A DNA stretch of 64,000 bases. It comes from Methanolapillus africanus (GTDB lineage Archaea; Halobacteriota; Methanosarcinia; Methanosarcinales; Methanosarcinaceae). The stretch is from the NCBI RefSeq assembly GCF_032714475.1, contig NZ_JAWDKD010000018.1, positions 248,001 to 312,000 on the forward strand, read 5' to 3'. Under the pieces are notes generated by a model that saw nothing but the letters and a program-made list of their open reading frames with translations, was not told the origin of the DNA and did not search any database. The position numbers and the translations under genes are program-made. Of this stretch, positions 16,926 through 24,403 are shown one piece after another (the stretch's first letter is position 1; every line of letters starts with the position of its first letter).

Positions 16926-17276
16926 TTAAACGCGCTTGATGGATGTTTCGCGTTTGGGCGGTTGAATTTGCGTCAACAGCTGTTTCAATTGTTCGTCGTC
17001 AATCATGTTTTGAATGCGGCCGCTTTGCGCCAGTGAAATGAGCTGCATTTCAAGCTGTTCGACCAGGGCCGGGCGAGACATGCGAAGCGTGGTCAACCGT
17101 TCGCGGGCTTCGGGCGTTAAAATCTTCCGGAGAAGCTCTTGTTTTCGAGCGTCCATTTCTGATTTGGCCTGTTCCTGCTGATAGGCGGCTTGCTCGGGGC
17201 TCATTTGAGCCTGAGCCTGTTGTTCTTGCATTTGTGCAAGTCTTCGACGTCTGATTTCTTCAAGCTCGTTGTCCAT
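16926..17276 (-). CDS. PDCD5-family DNA-binding protein
   Basis: A 116-residue helical protein: LEEIRRRRLAQMQEQQAQ, then a Gln/Ala-rich helix, then the core RKILTPEARERLTTLRMSRPALVEQLEMQL and ending QPPKRETSIKRV. This is the archaeal PDCD5/TFAR19 family, which binds double-stranded DNA weakly. The start is ATG 17276 with GGAG 8 nt upstream. It directly follows eS19, a conserved archaeal arrangement. Confidence 0.95.
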   Translation of the reverse strand: MDNELEEIRRRRLAQMQEQQAQAQMSPEQAAYQQEQAKSEMDARKQELLRKILTPEARERLTTLRMSRPALVEQLEMQLISLAQSGRIQNMIDDEQLKQLLTQIQPPKRETSIKRV

Positions 17277-17346
17277 ATTCAAAACTCCTTTTCAATTCAA
17301 ATCGGTACAATTAGTACAATTGGTACAATCGATACGTATTCCGTGA

Positions 17347-17799
17347 TTAGTAGTTTTTAAGTCCCGGGTATTTCTCGAGGAGTTCGCCTTTCAATTCGTA
17401 GGCGGTGTTGTCGAGAAGCGCCCGTCCGGGGCCTGCGACGACGCGGCCTTCTTTGTCGGTTTTAGCGACATAGCCGGCGGCTTCGAGTTGTTGAAGGGCT
17501 TTTCTGATGATGGAGCCGCTTCCTTTGGCACGGTGGTACGGTTTGGATCCGCGGTCTTGTTTGCCGCCGTAGATGGAGGAAAGTCTTTCCACGCCGACGG
17601 GGCCGTCTGTGTAAATCATCCGGAGGATGGCGGCGCAGCGAATGAACCACCAGTCTTCTTGGACCGGCGGGAATTCTTTGTGAACGCCGGTTTTGACGTA
17701 TTCTGCCCACTCGGGCGGGACGATTTTGTCGTTTTCTTTCAATTTCTCCGCAACCTTCGCGATTAACTCGGCTGCCGGAACATCGTATGCTGTTGTCAT
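17347..17799 (-). CDS. rps19e: Small ribosomal subunit protein eS19
   Basis: A 150-residue protein beginning MTTAYDVPAAELIAKVAEKL, with the winged-helix core PPVQEDWWFIRCAAILRMIY, YGGKQDRGSKPYHRAKGSGSI and LQQLEAAGYV. It takes part in 30S head assembly. GGAG precedes the ATG at 17799, so 37 upstream open codons are excluded. A TATA-like CTTTATATTTCGG at about 17835-17847 on this strand is a likely promoter for the whole eS19-to-prefoldin operon. Confidence 0.96.
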   Translation of the reverse strand: MTTAYDVPAAELIAKVAEKLKENDKIVPPEWAEYVKTGVHKEFPPVQEDWWFIRCAAILRMIYTDGPVGVERLSSIYGGKQDRGSKPYHRAKGSGSIIRKALQQLEAAGYVAKTDKEGRVVAGPGRALLDNTAYELKGELLEKYPGLKNY

Positions 17800-18314
17800 A
17801 AATAATCTCCTTAAATTTTTATAATCTGAATTTGTCCGAAATATAAAGTCAATATCGGATAAACAACCGCGACAAAAAGAGCATGAAAAAGCAGTCCCAA
17901 AAAGGGTCAATAGGAGTCACTTAAATGGCAGTCCGCAATTTTTTGCATGTGAACTGAGACGGTCAACCGACAATCATAACGCAGTGCAAAACTGCTGTTA
18001 CAACCGAAAAGTGTTCAAACCAACCTGATGTTGATTTTCGGTTACCGTGATACGACAAGTCGTACCGTTTAAATTCAACTCCCCGCTTTTCTTCTTTTGA
18101 AGTCATCGGTTCGTTCGGATTATATTTGTTGTCTAATACGACGCTGGCTGAAGTATCAAACGCTTATGTCTCAAAGACCCCATGGCCGAAACGGGAAACT
18201 TTGAACATTAAGGACTCAAATGTAACTCAAAACAGAGCGTTTCTATATAAAGATTGTGTTAAAAATCGGCATTTCTGCCGTGTTTGCAGGCATTTGGAAA
18301 ACGGTATTTGGTTT
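17800..18314. other. Intergenic region upstream of eS19
   Basis: Besides the 47-codon frame it holds perfect or near-perfect hairpins: ACGAC-AA-GTCGT (about 18049-18060) and GCAGT-GCAAA-ACTGC (about 17979-17993). Minus-strand TATA-like sequences lie at about 17835-17847 and 18241-18251. I could not match it to RNase P or SRP RNA. Confidence 0.4.
17963..18106 (-). CDS. Small ORF or gene remnant upstream of eS19
   Basis: A 47-codon frame, MTSKEEKRGVEFKRYDLSYH onward, ending in a hydrophobic stretch VVTAVLHCVMIVG. The frame stays open for about 20 codons upstream of the ATG. It looks protein-like but is too short to place, and a TATA-like sequence (18241-18251) lies upstream on the same strand. 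It may be the 5' remnant of a membrane protein gene or chance. Confidence 0.3.
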   Translation of the reverse strand: MTSKEEKRGVEFKRYDLSYHGNRKSTSGWFEHFSVVTAVLHCVMIVG

Positions 18315-18732
18315 TGAGCGGGCGGCAGGCGCGCGCGTTACAGCACACATTTTCTTCAATTATTCAAAAATAAGAGGCGCATTTATTTAATTATGTCGAG
18401 CAAACCATCCCGCTTAAACAGACGCTTTGCGTCTGTTTAAGCGGATACCGCGAACGGATACAATTGAGATGGAAAACTGTAGATGCAATTTGGTTTTATT
18501 CTGTATTTGCAAACAGAAGGTGCAAATCGGTACCAAGAAAAGACTGTATTGTTGGAAACAGAAGGTGCAAATCGGATCAAAAAAAGACTGTATTGTTGGA
18601 AACAGAAGATGAAAATCGGATCAAGAAAAGACTGTATTGCCGGAAACAGCAAGTGCAATCTATACTGTAAATTGGAATGTATCTTGCAGATGGATTCCGC
18701 AAAATACAGACGCAAAGCGTCTGATTTTGCGG
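18315..18732. repeat. Composite intergenic repeat element, copy 4 (44-bp array)
   Basis: GC block 18315-18353. Hairpin 18410-18444 with arms CCGCTTAAACAGACGC and GCGTCTGTTTAAGCGG. Three tandem units of 45, 44 and 44 bp start at 18516, 18561 and 18605 (each GAAGGTGCAAATCGG... ending TTGGAAACA or a close variant), with partial units on both sides. Inverted hairpin 18697-18732 with arms CCGCAAAATACAGACGC and GCGTCTGATTTTGCGG. It ends 58 bp before the purA stop. The units are contiguous, without spacers. Confidence 0.85.
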
Positions 18733-18790
18733 GACGGTTTGCTTGACAAACTGATACAAACCTGACTAGATTTTTAGTGACGAAATTCTT

Positions 18791-20110
18791 TTACAATCCT
18801 CTTGCAAACTTATTGCAATAAATTTCAGGCTCACGGTCCGGCATTTTAAACGTTTGCTCGCGTCCGGGTCCGACGGAAACGTAGGTGATCGGAATGTCGC
18901 ACAGTTTTTCAATCGCGGTCACATATTCCCGGGCGTTTTCCGGCAAATCGTCAAAACATTTGACGTCCGTCAAATCTTTAGTCCAGCCGCTCATTTCAGA
19001 ATAAACCGGAACGCAGCGATCCAGATCTTTGGTGAGCAGCGGCGGATAATCCATTCGTTCGCCATCTAATTCATACGCGACGCAAATCTGAATCGGGTCG
19101 AGTCCGGTCAGCACGTCCAATTTTGTAAACGCGAGTTCGGTGTAGCCGTTCAAAAAGATAGATTTTTTCACGAGCGGTAAATCAAACCAGCCGCAGCGGC
19201 GTTTTCTGCCGGTCGTCGTTCCGAATTCTTGGCCGACGTTCACTAGGTGGTCGCCGACTTCATCCGTGAGTTCCGTCGGCAGCGGACCGTTACCGACACG
19301 GGTAATATAAGCTTTCGTGATTCCGATGATGTTTGACACGCAAGTCGGGCCGACGCCGAGACCGGTACAGGCGGAACCGGCGATGGTGGACGACGACGTC
19401 ACATATTTTTGCGTGCCGTGAACGACGTCAAGAAGCGATCCTTGGGCGCCTTCGGCCATGATCGTTCGGCCGGTTCGGAGTCCTGTATTAATGATTTGAG
19501 ACGCGTCGATGGCGAAATCTTGCAGTTTTTGACCGAGTTCAAGCATTTCCACGATGGTTTTTTCCGGCATAATATATTCCGGACTGCCGCCGAGTTTTGC
19601 AATCGCCTGCGCCTTGGACGGCCAAATGTCTTTGATTTTCGCGCGGAAGACTTCTTCGTCGAAAAGATCTTCGAGGCGGATTTCGTCCCGCAGAACGCGG
19701 TCGGAATACGCATGCGAGATTCCTTTTTTGGTGGTTCCGATTTTATCTTTTCGAGAAACTTCGGACAATGTGTCCAGCGCAATGTGGTACGGCATAATGA
19801 TGCTGGCTTTGGCATCGATACCGAATTTGTCCGGCGTCACCTTGACGCCTTTTTCTTCCAGCATTTTCATTTCGTCCATGAGCGAAAACGGATTTAAAAC
19901 AACGCCCGGACCGATAATGACGGACGAGCCAACCAAAATGCCGGACGGGATTTGATGTAATTTATAAACGTCGTCGCCGATCGTCACGGTGTGTCCGGCG
20001 TTGTCGCCGCCCTGAAACCGCGCGACAATTTCATAGTCTTTCGCCAAAAGATCGACAATCTTTCCTTTTCCTTCATCCCCAAATTGAGCGCCTGTAATGA
20101 TTGTGAACAT
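18791..20110 (-). CDS. purA: Adenylosuccinate synthase
   Basis: It condenses IMP and aspartate with GTP in AMP synthesis. The 439-residue protein starts MFTIITGAQFGDEGKGK, containing the GTP-binding loop, with GGDNAGHTV, GISHAYSDR (GIGPAY region), GAQGSLLDVVHGT and TGRKRRCGWFDL. The ATG at 20110 lies about 25 nt downstream of CTTTTATAATG (20130-20141), with no ribosome site, so the mRNA is probably leaderless. Confidence 0.96.
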   Translation of the reverse strand: MFTIITGAQFGDEGKGKIVDLLAKDYEIVARFQGGDNAGHTVTIGDDVYKLHQIPSGILVGSSVIIGPGVVLNPFSLMDEMKMLEEKGVKVTPDKFGIDAKASIIMPYHIALDTLSEVSRKDKIGTTKKGISHAYSDRVLRDEIRLEDLFDEEVFRAKIKDIWPSKAQAIAKLGGSPEYIMPEKTIVEMLELGQKLQDFAIDASQIINTGLRTGRTIMAEGAQGSLLDVVHGTQKYVTSSSTIAGSACTGLGVGPTCVSNIIGITKAYITRVGNGPLPTELTDEVGDHLVNVGQEFGTTTGRKRRCGWFDLPLVKKSIFLNGYTELAFTKLDVLTGLDPIQICVAYELDGERMDYPPLLTKDLDRCVPVYSEMSGWTKDLTDVKCFDDLPENAREYVTAIEKLCDIPITYVSVGPGREQTFKMPDREPEIYCNKFARGL

Positions 20111-20302
20111 AAAAGGTAGGAACAATTTGCATTATAAAAGGATTGTGTTCACTGAAAATGAATGCATATGTACATAAACAAATTATTTTTTATTTATAAA
20201 AACAGAGATATTTTAACTTACGAAATATATATATATATATATTAAAAAATTGAATGACTGTGCTTAAAAAATTTGAGGTTTAAGCAAAAATAGGAGGATA
20301 AA

Positions 20303-20812
20303 ATGAGATTAAAAATTACTTCAATACTTTGCGCATTGATTATATTTTCAATGATTTCCAGTGCAACTGCATGTAATTTCCATATTACAGAAGCGGTCGA
20401 TTCAAAAAAAGGTATGCAATATGGTGGAACACTTGCATACTATGTTGGTGATTTAAACACATCTATCGCAATATGGAATGCATTAGGAAAAGTAAAAATT
20501 GAGAAAGATACAATATTAACATTGCAAGATTTAGATATCCATATACTAAATAGGTATGATCCATACCAGCCAGCTACACCCGGAGTTTATAATTCACAGA
20601 ATAAATCAATTACATATTATGTACCAGTCATAAGCAATTTTACACAAGCGCAACGTGTAAAAACAATGACTCATGAACTTGGTCATGCTTTAGGAATTGA
20701 TGAAATCCACGTTGATAATAATATTATGCAACCAAGTCCTGCTAACAATCCATCTAGTCTAAATACTCTTGGAACTCAAGATAGAGCAGTATACACATGC
20801 AGGTGGGGATAA
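20303..20812 (+). CDS. Secreted metzincin-like zinc protease
   Basis: A 169-residue protein with a Sec signal peptide (about 1-23). It has a zinc site HELGHALGIDEIH at 124-136: HExxH plus Gly131 as in metzincins, but residue 134 is Glu where matrixins have the third His; His136 or Asp133 could substitute. A Met-turn-like NNIMQPSP follows at 139-146. It is likely a small extracellular matrixin-type protease. AGGAGG precedes the ATG. Codon use is clearly more AT-rich than neighbouring genes, suggesting acquisition. It ends one base before the start of the next gene. Confidence 0.75.
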   Translation: MRLKITSILCALIIFSMISSATACNFHITEAVDSKKGMQYGGTLAYYVGDLNTSIAIWNALGKVKIEKDTILTLQDLDIHILNRYDPYQPATPGVYNSQNKSITYYVPVISNFTQAQRVKTMTHELGHALGIDEIHVDNNIMQPSPANNPSSLNTLGTQDRAVYTCRWG

Positions 20813-20813
20813 T

Positions 20814-21587
20814 ATGAGATATAAAAATAAAAAATTCCTTTCAGCTATTTTAATAGTATTATTTTTATTTTCAGTTGTATCAATAATATCATTAACAACT
20901 GCTACAAATGAAAAAGAGTTATATGAATCTGAATATCAGCTTTTTAGAGAAGTACACAAAGATCTCTACGGAATTGATGTAACTCAAGAAGAATATGACA
21001 ACTTACGAAAAGGTTTCTTTGAAATGGCAGAGGATTATGAATTATATGGGTCATCAATTCCGGAATTTAAAATTGCTTATTGTGACCATGTCTTCGTTGG
21101 AAGAGTTGTCAGTCATAATGGAAATTTTCAACCTGAGAAAGGAGATTTCCCAAATCCCAACAATTTATACGATGTTGAAATCATTGAATTAATCAAAGGC
21201 CCTGCTTTGAAAGATACTATTGAATTAAAACAATACGGTGGTTATTATACGGAAGAATATCTCCGTAAAGAAATAATTGGCGAAAAAAATATTTCAATAG
21301 ATTCTTTTGAAAAATTCGGTGATGGATATTATGGTTTTATGACGCCAGGTGACTCACTTCTTGAAGTTGGAGAGGTTTATTTATTCATAACAACAACACA
21401 AGACGATGGTTACTGTACGATTGCTTATCCGGAATACCGTATCCATTTAGAAGACTATGATAAAATTGGAAGCGACGGATTCGAAGAAGTTGTTTTGTAC
21501 AAAAAATTGGTTGAATCTGGTTTAAAAGAATATTACAGAATCAGACCCATGGCAAATGAAGAAATCGAAAACAGAAGAATATTGTAA
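20814..21587 (+). CDS. Secreted or membrane-anchored protein, possibly TIMP/netrin-like
   Basis: A 257-residue protein with an N-terminal hydrophobic segment (about 6-30) and a folded domain reading HVFVGRVVSHNGNFQPEKGD, VEIIELIKGPALKDTIELKQ and LLEVGEVYLFITTTQDDGY. The pattern F-x-G-x-V, then I-x-L-I-K-G, then G-E-x-Y-L-F resembles NTR/TIMP-type OB domains, seen by eye only. It starts right behind the protease gene, with AGGTGGGG before the ATG, so the pair is cotranscribed. The pairing suggests an inhibitor or partner of the protease. It shares the same AT-rich codon use. Confidence 0.6.
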   Translation: MRYKNKKFLSAILIVLFLFSVVSIISLTTATNEKELYESEYQLFREVHKDLYGIDVTQEEYDNLRKGFFEMAEDYELYGSSIPEFKIAYCDHVFVGRVVSHNGNFQPEKGDFPNPNNLYDVEIIELIKGPALKDTIELKQYGGYYTEEYLRKEIIGEKNISIDSFEKFGDGYYGFMTPGDSLLEVGEVYLFITTTQDDGYCTIAYPEYRIHLEDYDKIGSDGFEEVVLYKKLVESGLKEYYRIRPMANEEIENRRIL

Positions 21588-21618
21588 TTTAATTTTAACT
21601 TAAAAAAGGTTAAAGAAT

Positions 21619-21640
21619 AAAAAGTCCGTCGGACTTTTTA
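21619..21640 (+). terminator. Hairpin terminator after the protease pair
   Basis: AAAAAGTCCG / CGGACTTTTT forms a 10-bp stem with a one-base T loop, ending in a T-rich tract. It lies 32 bp after the stop, between convergent genes. Confidence 0.7.
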
Positions 21641-21668
21641 TTTTCTATTTTTTATATTCTATTTTATT

Positions 21669-22322
21669 TTATTCAAACCGACCGATCGGACTTGCTTCAT
21701 CTGAAATGTCATGAGACAACTCTTCTTTATCGATGTCCAGAATAATCATGCCGGTTTTCAAATTTTCCAATTCGTCACAGGTCAGCTCTCTTGATTTCGC
21801 GTTGGCGGACAAAATCGCGCTGTTGCCGAGCGGATCTTTGATTTCAAGCGTCATTTTGCATTCGGCAGTTGCCGGATTGTCGATGATTTCGTCAATCCTG
21901 GCCAACAAATAAAGCCCGCGTTCGACTTTATCCATTTCGAAGTCAGCCTCCGACCAGCGGGTCGCGCTTTCAACAACGTTGCGGATGCGTTGGAGAACGC
22001 CTTCCACGTTTGTAATGTAGGATTCGGAAATCGGGCCCGGCTCGACCATGATGCCGAGTTCCTGAATAATGATGGTTCCCGAGGTCGAGCGAATGACGCG
22101 AGCGTCTAAGTCGTCGAGCGTGTTGACGGCCAACGAATAGCAAACCGGATCTTTGCCGGTCAAAATCATCGTGTCGGCGAAGCGGAACGTGCAGTTCGAA
22201 CAAATGGACGTCGTGTACATGATGTCGCCGAAATACGGAATGTTGTCCCGCTGCCATTTCATGATCAGCTCGTTTTGACAAAGCGGGCAATTGGTTCGTG
22301 TTTCAAAAGTATCTTCAATCAA
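21669..22322 (-). CDS. ZPR1-type zinc-finger protein
   Basis: About 217 residues with one four-cysteine zinc finger, CPLCQNEL...CSNC, followed by the ZPR1 beta domain (TSGTIIIQELGIMVEPGPISESYITNVEGVL). Eukaryotic ZPR1 binds eEF1A; the archaeal role is unproven. The frame is open upstream, but a TATA box (CTTTATATATG, about 22350-22360) lies within that stretch. The best start is TTG 22322, 7 nt after AGGTGA, just in front of the zinc finger. Confidence 0.85.
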   Translation of the reverse strand: MIEDTFETRTNCPLCQNELIMKWQRDNIPYFGDIMYTTSICSNCTFRFADTMILTGKDPVCYSLAVNTLDDLDARVIRSTSGTIIIQELGIMVEPGPISESYITNVEGVLQRIRNVVESATRWSEADFEMDKVERGLYLLARIDEIIDNPATAECKMTLEIKDPLGNSAILSANAKSRELTCDELENLKTGMIILDIDKEELSHDISDEASPIGRFE

Positions 22323-22418
22323 AAAGTATTCACCTGGTGGAAAGAATCGCCTTTGCATATATAAAGGCAACTCAAAATATTTCCAACATTTCAGAAGTAT
22401 ATATTTTAAAAGTATAGA

Positions 22419-22958
22419 TTGCACCTACGGGGGACTATTTTTAAATTTCAGTTTGCATCTACAGGTGACTGTTTTCTAGTTTCAGTTTGCATATACGGGT
22501 GACTGTTTTCTAGTTTCAGATTGCACCTGCAGTTCACTATTTTTAGATTTCAGATTGCATCTACAGGTGACTGTTTTCTAGTTTCAGTTTGCACCTACAA
22601 TTGACTATTTTTAAATTTCAGTTTGCATCTGCAGTTCCTAACAATACACCTATTTCTTGTTCCGGTTTTCAGCAACAGGTTCCAACAATACAGATGATAT
22701 TTCCCTCAGTTTTGTACTTACTGCCGCCAATTGCACCTTCCCATTCTGCGATATCCGCTTAAACAGACGCCAAAGGCGTCTGTTTAAGCGGGGCGGTTTG
22801 CTTGGGATGATGAAAAAAACAGACTCCGAAATAAAAAAACAAAATAAAAAATGAACCGCTCAGTTCTTAAAAAACAAAATAAAAAACGAACCACTAGTTC
22901 TTGAAAATCCAAACGAAAATGGGTACCGTAACGCGCGCGCCTGCCGCCCGCCAAAAAA
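22419..22958. repeat. Composite intergenic repeat element, copy 5 (34-bp array)
   Basis: Seven tandem units of exactly 34 bp start at 22419, 22453, 22487, 22521, 22555, 22589 and 22623. Each begins TTGCACCTAC or TTGCATCTAC and ends TTTCAG(A/T). The array begins 59 bp upstream of the ZPR1 TATA box. Hairpin 22755-22791 has arms CCGCTTAAACAGACGCC and GGCGTCTGTTTAAGCGG. A reversed GC block at 22919-22958 lies downstream of sepF and in its direction. Confidence 0.88.
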
Positions 22959-23016
22959 GAAAACAAAAACCGAAGCGAATGAAACGAAAAAAAGAAATGA
23001 AAAAAGAAAATCGGAA

Positions 23017-23394
23017 TCAGTAGTTTCCGCCGATTTTTCTTCTGTCGACCTTAATGCCGGTCGGGGTGACTAAAATGTTGTTGTCTTTCATGCCGACAAT
23101 GTCGCCGTGGACGTCCAAAACCACATCTTTGAGTTCGTTGAACAAGTGGTTGCGGAGGCGCTCGTCAGCTTTGATGTTGGAAATGTCGACGATGAGAATG
23201 TTGCCGTCGTAGATTTCCTTTTTGAGCATCGTGATTTGATCAAAATTGGTGAAAATCGCAATCTTGACGTAAGTTTCCGCCGGCTCGTTCGCCGTGTCTT
23301 TGTCAATGTCCTTTTCGAATTTGTCAAGGTCAATGTATGCTGAATAGTCGTCCGATTGCTTGGATTGGCCGGACCCGCCAAGGATTTTTTTCAT
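23017..23394 (-). CDS. sepF: Cell division protein SepF
   Basis: A 125-residue protein. The N-terminal MKKILGGSG resembles the membrane-binding tip of archaeal SepF. After a linker the SepF/DUF552 domain begins (YVKIAIFTNFDQITMLKKEI, GNILIVDISNIKADERL, NELKDVVLDVHGDIVGMKDN, ILVTPTGIKVDRR). SepF anchors FtsZ to the membrane in archaea that lack FtsA. The start is ATG 23394, with GTGAG upstream. It stands alone. Confidence 0.9.
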   Translation of the reverse strand: MKKILGGSGQSKQSDDYSAYIDLDKFEKDIDKDTANEPAETYVKIAIFTNFDQITMLKKEIYDGNILIVDISNIKADERLRNHLFNELKDVVLDVHGDIVGMKDNNILVTPTGIKVDRRKIGGNY

Positions 23395-23588
23395 GAAACT
23401 CACGATAGACACCTTTGGTTTGAATTGGAATTCAAAGTTTAGAAAGTAAGTTAAAATAAACAAATGGAAGTGTGAAATAAATTGACAATTTGAATTTAAT
23501 TGCTCTATGTATAGCTTAATGATTTATTAATCTAATTATCAAAAATCATCTGAATAATCAATAGCTTAATGATTTCTTCATTTATAAA

Positions 23589-23636
23589 CTTATATATAAG
23601 TGATGCCCGAAAGCCGGCATTTTAGCCGAATTCGGG
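23589..23636. promoter_or_regulatory. Palindromic TATA box next to a hairpin
   Basis: CTTATATATAAG at 23589-23600 is its own reverse complement, so it could serve either strand; sepF on the minus strand is the nearest client. Next to it, at 23606-23636, is a two-part hairpin with outer arms CCCGAA/TTCGGG and inner arms CGGC/GCCG, which may end the PUA-gene transcript. Confidence 0.45.
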
Positions 23637-23684
23637 AATTTGAATGAATAAACGAATAATGAAAGAAAGAATCAAATTTTTGGA

Positions 23685-24170
23685 TTAAATTTCCAAATTC
23701 CACAGCGTATCGCCGACATACGACAACGATTTCACCGCTTTGCCGGATTTGGAATTCGTCATTTCTTCGCCTGAAATTAACGCGCGCCCAATGGCGAGCG
23801 GTTTTTTGTGCGTCATGTCGACAACGATCACCAAATCATCTTTTTGAATGCCCGTGTCCGCCAAAACGATGCCCGGACTCATGACGTCCGCCCCGTTGAC
23901 CACGAATTTAACGGCGCCCATATCCACAACGACCAGCCGTTTGTCCGGCATCAAAGACAGCGCGCCCCGAACCGTCGGGAAAATATCGCCGTCGAATTCG
24001 AAAAACATCTGCTTGCCGTCGACAAAAATCACCTTGAACTCGTCCGTCGTGACGACCTCAAATTTGGAATCGGAAAGAGAAGAGACGCTGTCCCCAAAAA
24101 CTTCCGCCAATGATTCAACAATTTTATTTTTATCATTTTTTCTGAGACTGACTCTGGACTTAATTCTCAA
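23685..24170 (-). CDS. PUA-domain RNA-binding protein (MCT-1 / DUF1947 type)
   Basis: A 161-residue protein: N-terminal RIKSRVSLRKNDKNKIVESL (the pre-PUA domain), then a PUA domain (DKRLVVVDMGAVKFVVNGADVMSPGI, DDLVIVVDMTHKKPLAIG, GKAVKSLSYVGDTLW). The family is related to eukaryotic MCT-1 and likely binds tRNA or the ribosome. The start is TTG, 5 nt after AGGTGAT. It is separated from sepF by 290 bp. Confidence 0.85.
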   Translation of the reverse strand: MRIKSRVSLRKNDKNKIVESLAEVFGDSVSSLSDSKFEVVTTDEFKVIFVDGKQMFFEFDGDIFPTVRGALSLMPDKRLVVVDMGAVKFVVNGADVMSPGIVLADTGIQKDDLVIVVDMTHKKPLAIGRALISGEEMTNSKSGKAVKSLSYVGDTLWNLEI

Positions 24171-24275
24171 AAAATCACCTGTTGACGGGTAAATACGGAA
24201 CAGGCATATAAAAAGATATTTACGCGAAAATCCCGCCGCTTTTTAAAAAATCGTCCCGCGTTTTTGACAAAAGAA

Positions 24276-24316
24276 GAATGTGCCGCGATAACGCGCGCGT
24301 GCGGCGCGCCCAAAAA
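24276..24316 (-). repeat. Solo GC-rich repeat block (reverse)
   Basis: A reversed GC block (CGATAACGCGCGCGTGCGG then CGCGCCC and an A-run) about 90 bp beyond the stop of hppA and in its direction. No hairpin or array accompanies it. Confidence 0.7.
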
Positions 24317-24403
24317 CAAAACAGAAAAGATCAAAAACAAATAAAAACACAAAATAAAAAAGAAAAGAGAAGGAGTCGAAAGTCGATTCCTCTTTTTTTC
24401 AAT

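Noticed and set aside
17800..18314. RNase P RNA or SRP RNA upstream of eS19
   Set aside because: Neither the conserved RNase P cores nor the SRP domain IV motif is visible on either strand.
18516..18660. 44-bp repeats resembling a CRISPR array
   Set aside because: The units are contiguous copies over their whole length, with no unique spacers between short constant repeats. No cas genes are in the window, and the same modules occur in dispersed elements.
22419..22656. 34-bp repeats resembling a CRISPR array
   Set aside because: The whole 34-bp unit is repeated and drifts gradually; there are no spacers and no leader or cas genes.
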